NCBI RefSeq assembly: GCF_030056705.1
Contig: NZ_JASHIC010000011.1
Coordinates: forward strand, 62,001 to 126,000
Length of the DNA stretch: 64,000 bases
Source of the DNA: Flectobacillus longus
Lineage (GTDB): Bacteria; Bacteroidota; Bacteroidia; Cytophagales; Spirosomataceae
Direction of reading: 5' to 3'
The notes under the pieces were generated by a model. The model was not told the origin of the DNA. It did not search any database and saw nothing but the letters and a program-made list of their open reading frames with translations. Below, in pieces: positions 59,601 to 64,000 of this stretch; positions within the stretch are counted from its first letter, which is position 1; each line of letters opens with the position of its first letter. The translations under genes were made by a program, and so were the position numbers.

Positions 59601-60194
59601 ATGAATTTTACAGCAATAGATTTTGAAACTGCCAATAATAGTAGAAGTAGTGCGTGTGCTTTGGGGGCAGTCAAAGTCGAAAATGGCGTGATTACTGAGA
59701 GAAAAGAATGGTTGATTCGCCCTGAACCGTTTGAGGTGGGGTATTATCAATTCCGTGTGCATGGCTTGTCGGCACAATTGCTGGAGGAACAACCAACCTT
59801 CGACCAAGTGTGGCCTGAAATAAAACCCTATCTTGAAAATACTACTTTAGTAGCCCATAATGGAAAGTTTGACTTTGGGGTATTGAGTACCGTTCTGGAA
59901 TTATATGGCATTCCGCCAATCAGGTATGCTTCTTTGTGTTCTTTGGAGTTGTCGAAAAAGATTTGGAAAGAAGAACCGGGCTATGGCTTGAATACACTCG
60001 CAACAAACAAACTCAATCATCGTTTTAACCACCATAATGCGATGGAGGATGCGGAGGTGAGCGCTTTGTTGTTATTGAGAATGGCTGAGGAAATTGGAAC
60101 GAATGATGTATATGAAATTATTGCTGCTTATGCACCTTCACGTCCAAGGTTTTATAAGAAAAGAAAATTCTTTAAAGGCGGAAACCCTTCATAA
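59601..60194 (+). CDS. DEDD-type 3'-5' exonuclease (DnaQ-like)
   Basis: 197 residues. Exo I: FTAIDFETANN (D and E metal ligands). Exo II: LVAHNGKFDFGVL (Asp). Exo III: FNHHNAMEDAEVSALLLL (H-x4-D type, so DEDDh). It is the size of stand-alone exonucleases, with no polymerase or helicase attached. A basic tail (YKKRKFFKGG) may help DNA binding. Likely a role in DNA repair or RNA/DNA trimming. Single gene, convergent with mtaB. Confidence 0.9.
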   Translation: MNFTAIDFETANNSRSSACALGAVKVENGVITERKEWLIRPEPFEVGYYQFRVHGLSAQLLEEQPTFDQVWPEIKPYLENTTLVAHNGKFDFGVLSTVLELYGIPPIRYASLCSLELSKKIWKEEPGYGLNTLATNKLNHRFNHHNAMEDAEVSALLLLRMAEEIGTNDVYEIIAAYAPSRPRFYKKRKFFKGGNPS

Positions 60195-60279
60195 TCTACT
60201 GAATATAAAGGATAAAATGAGTAATTGAACAATTTGGAGAAAATTCGCTTATTGTTAGTATTATTCTAAGAATATTAAT

Positions 60280-60361
60280 TATCTTTGCAGACCACAAGTT
60301 TGGTTTCTTGTGGTTTTGTTTTGTTATAAGAAAAGGCTGCTCAACTCTGAACAGCCTTTTT
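60280..60361. terminator. Double hairpin at exonuclease/mtaB junction
   Basis: TATCTTTG (a -7-like box at about 60281) is followed by the stem ACCACAAG/CTTGTGGT (60292-60299, 60308-60315), TTTTGTTTTG, and a second stem AAAAGGCTG/CAGCCTTTT near 60332-60361 with a T run. It serves as the mtaB terminator; the plus-strand order also resembles a very short RNA gene. The first stem is identical to that after amt. Confidence 0.55.
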
Positions 60362-60365
60362 TGTT

Positions 60366-61721
60366 TTAATGACTTTCGAATAATACTTCGGCTTCTTGAA
60401 CCTCTACTAGCATTTTTTCATTAATGCTTACCAAGGCAACTTGCTTAGTTTCATTGATTAAGAGTGGGTCATACTTGGCTGTCACTCGAACATAATTCTC
60501 AGTAAAGCCTTGCATTTGTCCGTCTTCTACATCTTCTTCAAATAGTACTTCAAAGCTTTTTCCTAATTGTTGCTCATAGAAATATCGACGTTTTTTGTCT
60601 GACAAAATATGCAACATTTTCGAACGTTCGGCACGTTTACTTTGTGGAACTACAGGTTTTATACCAATAGCAGTGGTATTTTCACGCTCTGAATAGGTAA
60701 ATACGTGCAAATAGCTAATTGGTAATTCGTTTAAGAAATTGTATGTTTCCAAAAACTCTTCTTCTGTTTCGCCTGGATGACCTACAATGACATCGACGCC
60801 AATACAACAGTCTGGCATGAGTTCTTTGATTTTTTGAACTCTATCTATATATAACTCTCTTTTATAACGACGACGCATCAAGCCCAAAACTTTGTTTGAA
60901 CCCGATTGTAAAGGTATGTGAAAGTGCGGAACAAAGCGTTTTGACTGCGCCACGAATGCGATAATTTCATCTGTCAACAAGTTTGGTTCGATAGACGAGA
61001 TTCTAAAGCGGTTGATTCCCTCTACTTCGTCGAGTGCTTTGACCAAATCGAAGAAGGTTTCTTCTCTATTACCGTTGCGCAAACCAAAATCCCCGATATT
61101 TACACCCGTCAATACAATTTCTTTCACACCACTTGCTGCAATTTCTTGCGCTGCCTTTACCACATTGGCAATACTGTCTGAACGACTGGCTCCACGTGCC
61201 AAGGGAATCGTACAATAAGCACATGGGTAATCACAACCATCTTGTACTTTCAAGAAGGTACGAGTACGGTCATTTAATGAATAAGAAGTATGATAGTCAA
61301 TTGCCTCTTCGATATTTTGATTGTAAACCTTGGCTTTTTGACTACTAGGTTCTTTTACAAAACCATCCAATAAATCAATCAATTGAAACTTTTCAGCCGC
61401 ACCCAAAACAGCATCAACTCCTTCAATATCAGCGATTTCTTGGGGTTTCAATTGTGCGTAACAACCAATAATAGTCACGTAGCCATTAGGGTTGATTTTG
61501 TTGGCTTCCTTGACAATTTTCTTACATTTTTTGTCGGCATTTTCGGTTACCGAACAAGTATTGATGATAAATATATCGGGCTTTTGATTGAACTCTACTT
61601 TTTCATACCCTTTCGATTCAAACATTCGAGAAATGGTTGAAGTCTCCGAATAGTTCAATTTACAGCCTAAGGTATAAAAGGCTACTTTCTTTTTATCCGT
61701 ATGATTCTCAGTGTTTTGCAT
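60366..61721 (-). CDS. mtaB: tRNA (t6A37) methylthiotransferase
   Basis: About 451 residues. The N-terminal UPF0004 domain has three Cys (FYTLGCKLNYSE, INTCSVTENAD, GCYAQLKPQE) for one Fe-S cluster. The radical SAM motif is CDYPCAYCTIP, followed by GVKEIVLTGVNIGDFG and FRISSIEPNLL. A C-terminal TRAM-like domain ends the protein. MtaB adds the methylthio group to t6A37 in ANN-decoding tRNAs. ATG at 61721 chosen; the longer frame starts with TTG. 35 bp behind the sulfatase gene. Confidence 0.95.
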   Translation of the reverse strand: MQNTENHTDKKKVAFYTLGCKLNYSETSTISRMFESKGYEKVEFNQKPDIFIINTCSVTENADKKCKKIVKEANKINPNGYVTIIGCYAQLKPQEIADIEGVDAVLGAAEKFQLIDLLDGFVKEPSSQKAKVYNQNIEEAIDYHTSYSLNDRTRTFLKVQDGCDYPCAYCTIPLARGASRSDSIANVVKAAQEIAASGVKEIVLTGVNIGDFGLRNGNREETFFDLVKALDEVEGINRFRISSIEPNLLTDEIIAFVAQSKRFVPHFHIPLQSGSNKVLGLMRRRYKRELYIDRVQKIKELMPDCCIGVDVIVGHPGETEEEFLETYNFLNELPISYLHVFTYSERENTTAIGIKPVVPQSKRAERSKMLHILSDKKRRYFYEQQLGKSFEVLFEEDVEDGQMQGFTENYVRVTAKYDPLLINETKQVALVSINEKMLVEVQEAEVLFESH

Positions 61722-61756
61722 AAATCTTTTTAGAAATCTATTTGGCAAAGTTACAG

Positions 61757-63592
61757 CTATAAATTCAAAAATGCTTGAAATGATAACTGAAGATATGCTT
61801 TTCCTTGTTTTACAAGGTTTGAATCGACTTTTCCTGAGGTTTCGATGAGGTTTTTACCTTGGTTGTCAAAAGCAAAATTTCCTCTTGGAGCTACCCAGCC
61901 GAAACCATCATTGAAAACATAATATGCCGATGGTTGATAATTTTGTTGAAATATATTTTTAGACCATTGATAAGCTGGATTGCGCTTACGAAGTTGAGCT
62001 AGGAGAGTCGCCACCAAATCATTCTGTGAACAAACGGCATCGATTACTTTTCCTTTTACCTTCAATGCACCGCCAGTCCAAACCATTGGAATATGAAAAT
62101 TGTCTATTTTTTTGTCATCTTTTGGCAAAGGATGTCCATGATCTGCCACAATAATGACGATGGTGTTTTTCCACCATTCTTGTTTTTTAGCTTCTTCAAT
62201 AAATTTACCCAGACTTCTATCGGTATAATGATGTGCATTGATAAATTTATCCTTCATGTCATCGCCTTTGAAAACCGTTTCCATAGGTACTTCAAAGGGT
62301 TCGTGGCTACTTAAGGTAAAATAATTGACAAAGAAGGGCTCTTTATACACATTCAAATCATGCAATAATCGATTAAAAACCACATGGTCGTGTGCGCCCC
62401 ATTTGGAGTTCATATCCTTTGGGTCAAAGTTTTCTTTGGTAATCAATTGGTCAAATTCACCAGCCAACATATAAGACTTAATATTGGCAAATTCGGGCTC
62501 ACCACCATAATACCATGCTGTACTGTATCCCAGTTTTTTGAAATCCTGACTTAAAATCGGCAAATGAGCCGTTTTCTTTGGCATAGTCATGACACTCGCC
62601 GTTGGTTGTGCAGGAAATGCGCTCAAAATAGCAATCAATCCTTTATCTGAACGGTCACCACTGGCAAAACAGTTCCTAAAAAGGATACCTTCATCCGCAA
62701 TTTTACCTAATTCGGGCAAAACACCTTTCAATCCGCCAGTTTTATCAAATACTTTTGCCGTAAGACTTTCCCATGTTATGATTAAGACATTGGGTTTGGT
62801 AATTGTTGTATCTATGACATATTCAGTCGTTGGCGAATTATTTTGTAGGGTAATTAATACTTCTTTTTCAGCTTCTTTTATTGGTAAATATTGATAAGGA
62901 TTACCTTTATCGGCAGTTTTATTAAACCAAGAATCTGCAAAATTCCAAAGAGGATTAATAGCTGCATGATTAGCAAATAGCTTGTTTGAGAAATAAACTG
63001 CACTTTGGTTGATTGGTGCTAATTGTAACCCTCCACGAATTGGAATAATTAGTGCGGCAGCTAAAAAAAGGACAACTGGAAAGTTGAGCCAAGGGAGTTT
63101 TTCAAACCGTATTTTTTGAAAAAGAAAATGAAAAGCTAGTATTGAAATGATACTAATAACTACCCAAATAAAAATTAATAAACTAGTAGGGGAAGCTCCT
63201 GCCGAAGCCATCATTTCTTCGGGGTTACTCAAATACATCAGAGGAGTAGTATCTATCCTAAAACCCCAAGCACGATAGAGTTCCAAATCTATGGTAACAA
63301 TCAAAGTACAAATGATGACCAATATATAGGTATAGTATTTGACAAAACTCAAAACGGGTTTTTGAATTTTGGGATTGATCGAAAATGCTAATAAGGTAAA
63401 TGGTAAAATACTCAAGTAAGCAGCAAATGAAGCATCTAAACGAAGACCAACTACAAAAATCTTCATTTGAGTCAAACTATCGAGAGCATGGAATTTATTA
63501 AAATGATAAAGAACGAAAACTTCTTTGCTGATGATAAAGTAGATAATCCAATAAAGGTAATATCTCATTAAAAAGTACAATCTATCTAACAC
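61757..63592 (-). CDS. LTA synthase family membrane sulfatase
   Basis: About 611 residues from a GTG start, or 603 from the ATG at 63568. Five N-terminal membrane helices (about 12-180) precede an extracellular sulfatase-fold domain: 'TITKPNVLIITWESLTAKVFDKTGG' holds the metal and nucleophile region, 'FRNCFASGDRSDKGLIAILSAFPAQP' is the LTA-synthase-type loop, and 'NTIVIIVADHGHPLPKDD' has the Asp-His ligands. Family members transfer phosphoglycerol or phosphoethanolamine; in Gram-negative Bacteroidota the substrate is likely a lipid or glycan rather than LTA. mtaB follows 35 bp later. Confidence 0.88.
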   Translation of the reverse strand: MLDRLYFLMRYYLYWIIYFIISKEVFVLYHFNKFHALDSLTQMKIFVVGLRLDASFAAYLSILPFTLLAFSINPKIQKPVLSFVKYYTYILVIICTLIVTIDLELYRAWGFRIDTTPLMYLSNPEEMMASAGASPTSLLIFIWVVISIISILAFHFLFQKIRFEKLPWLNFPVVLFLAAALIIPIRGGLQLAPINQSAVYFSNKLFANHAAINPLWNFADSWFNKTADKGNPYQYLPIKEAEKEVLITLQNNSPTTEYVIDTTITKPNVLIITWESLTAKVFDKTGGLKGVLPELGKIADEGILFRNCFASGDRSDKGLIAILSAFPAQPTASVMTMPKKTAHLPILSQDFKKLGYSTAWYYGGEPEFANIKSYMLAGEFDQLITKENFDPKDMNSKWGAHDHVVFNRLLHDLNVYKEPFFVNYFTLSSHEPFEVPMETVFKGDDMKDKFINAHHYTDRSLGKFIEEAKKQEWWKNTIVIIVADHGHPLPKDDKKIDNFHIPMVWTGGALKVKGKVIDAVCSQNDLVATLLAQLRKRNPAYQWSKNIFQQNYQPSAYYVFNDGFGWVAPRGNFAFDNQGKNLIETSGKVDSNLVKQGKAYLQLSFQAFLNL

Positions 63593-63655
63593 GGCCTATA
63601 AATTTTTCCGTAAAGTTACGCCCATTTTGTAAATATTTGGGAAGTGTGGGCAAAT

Positions 63656-63686
63656 AAAAAAGCCCACCTTTTGGGTGGGCTTTAAA
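63656..63686 (-). terminator. Intrinsic terminator of glnA
   Basis: Stem AAAGCCCACC/GGTGGGCTTT (63659-63668 with 63674-63683), followed on the minus strand by six T. 16 bp after the stop codon. Confidence 0.9.
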
Positions 63687-63702
63687 TATATCATTATGCT
63701 GA

Positions 63703-64000
63703 TTAAACGTTAGCAGTTTTTACAGTTTTGATGATACGAGCTGCAACTTTGTATGGATCGGCAGCAGAGTTTGGACGACGGTCTTCCAACCAGCCTTTCC
63801 AACCTTTTTCAACTGCAGCGATTGGGATACGGATAGAAGCACCACGGTCAGATACACCAAATGAGAATTGATCGATTGACTGAGTTTCATGCTTACCTGT
63901 CAAACGCAAGTGGTTGTCAGCACCATATACAGCGATGTGTTCTGCAACGTAAGGACGGAATGATTCGCAAATAACTTCGTAAGTTTCTTTGCTTCCGCAA
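63703..64000 (-). CDS. glnA: Glutamine synthetase, GSII-like, C-terminal part only
   Basis: The last 98 or so codons of a gene that continues beyond the window. The frame is open to position 64000 and reads through SKETYEVICESFRPYVAEHI, then RLTGKHETQSIDQFSFGVSDRGASIRIP. This is the hallmark of GSII (RLTGxHET, then FxxGVxxRxASIRIP), with the conserved Glu, Arg and ATP-site residues. The C-terminal tail 'GWLEDRRPNSAADPYKVAARIIKT' matches 'YLEDRRPxxNxDPY'. It makes glutamine from glutamate and ammonium; the ammonium transporter is 7 kb away. Confidence 0.93.
   Translation of the reverse strand, partial: CGSKETYEVICESFRPYVAEHIAVYGADNHLRLTGKHETQSIDQFSFGVSDRGASIRIPIAAVEKGWKGWLEDRRPNSAADPYKVAARIIKTVKTANV

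Noticed and set aside
1-64000. CRISPR arrays, tRNA or rRNA genes, insertion sequences with transposases
   Set aside because: None seen: no regularly spaced long repeats, no cloverleaf with a T-loop GTTCRAATC arm, no DDE or tyrosine recombinase frame.

Overview
The window is a chromosomal segment of an AT-rich Bacteroidota bacterium, most likely of the order Cytophagales. This is inferred from several signs: many secreted proteins and lipoproteins; weak or absent Shine-Dalgarno sequences; -7 boxes of the form TAnnTTTG; an N-terminal type of glutamine synthetase related to GSII; a ferredoxin next to a LuxC-like acyl-CoA reductase; and families that are common in that order (NamZ/DUF1343, DUF1801, DUF2461, YgiQ, bbp2-type porin). 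No rRNA, tRNA, CRISPR array, transposase or integrase was recognised.

Layout. 1-6 kb: a 5'-truncated acetyltransferase, secreted and lipoprotein genes of unknown role, an S41 protease, a YdeI-like protein and a NamZ exo-muramidase. 6.5-9.3 kb: a secreted protein made of two near-identical repeats, an inverted-repeat element, then a translationally coupled pair (single-span protein with an FFSPN motif plus an HTTM membrane protein) that resembles the SdpA/SdpB arrangement. 9.4-19 kb: small accessory enzymes and regulators (alpha/beta hydrolase, ThuA, DUF1801, acyltransferase 3, NAD(P)-binding protein, AraC, cupin, HxlR/DoxX, ankyrin protein, Ivy-like lysozyme inhibitor). 19-26 kb: an AraC regulator divergent from an acetyl-CoA hydrolase/transferase, followed by a TolC-HlyD-MFS efflux set. 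26-34.5 kb, minus strand: YgiQ, thioredoxin, a lipoprotein, an MBOAT/AlgX-like O-acetylation pair and an M28 peptidase.

34.5-41.4 kb holds what I consider the most interesting metabolic unit. An Lrp regulator is divergent from a beta-lactamase/D-aminoacylase fusion protein, a DUF1611 protein (DgcN type), an enolase-superfamily epimerase (DgcA type) and an amino acid permease. Together they suggest scavenging of D-amino acids, probably D-glutamate from peptidoglycan. 41.4-43.3 kb is an Rrf2 regulator and a flavohaemoprotein that share the operator ATAAAAGA-N8-TCTTTTAT. 43.6-56.7 kb is mostly core: dnaE, trpS, PAP2, an oxidoreductase with its AraC regulator, acyl-CoA reductase, ferredoxin, then a porin and an ammonium transporter with highly biased codons. 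56.8-59.6 kb is an AT-rich islet: 11-bp tandem repeats and a two-gene cassette (a fusion ending in DUF488, and an unrecognised partner) between long non-coding stretches. 59.6-64 kb returns to core genes: exonuclease, mtaB, an LtaS-like membrane sulfatase and the 3' end of glutamine synthetase.

Short dispersed sequences recur between genes: a terminator family with the stem AAAAGCGGTYGAAA at three convergent junctions, an AACTCAGCACTCA repeat family, and a pair of double-hairpin sequences that share an ACCACAAG/CTTGTGGT stem.
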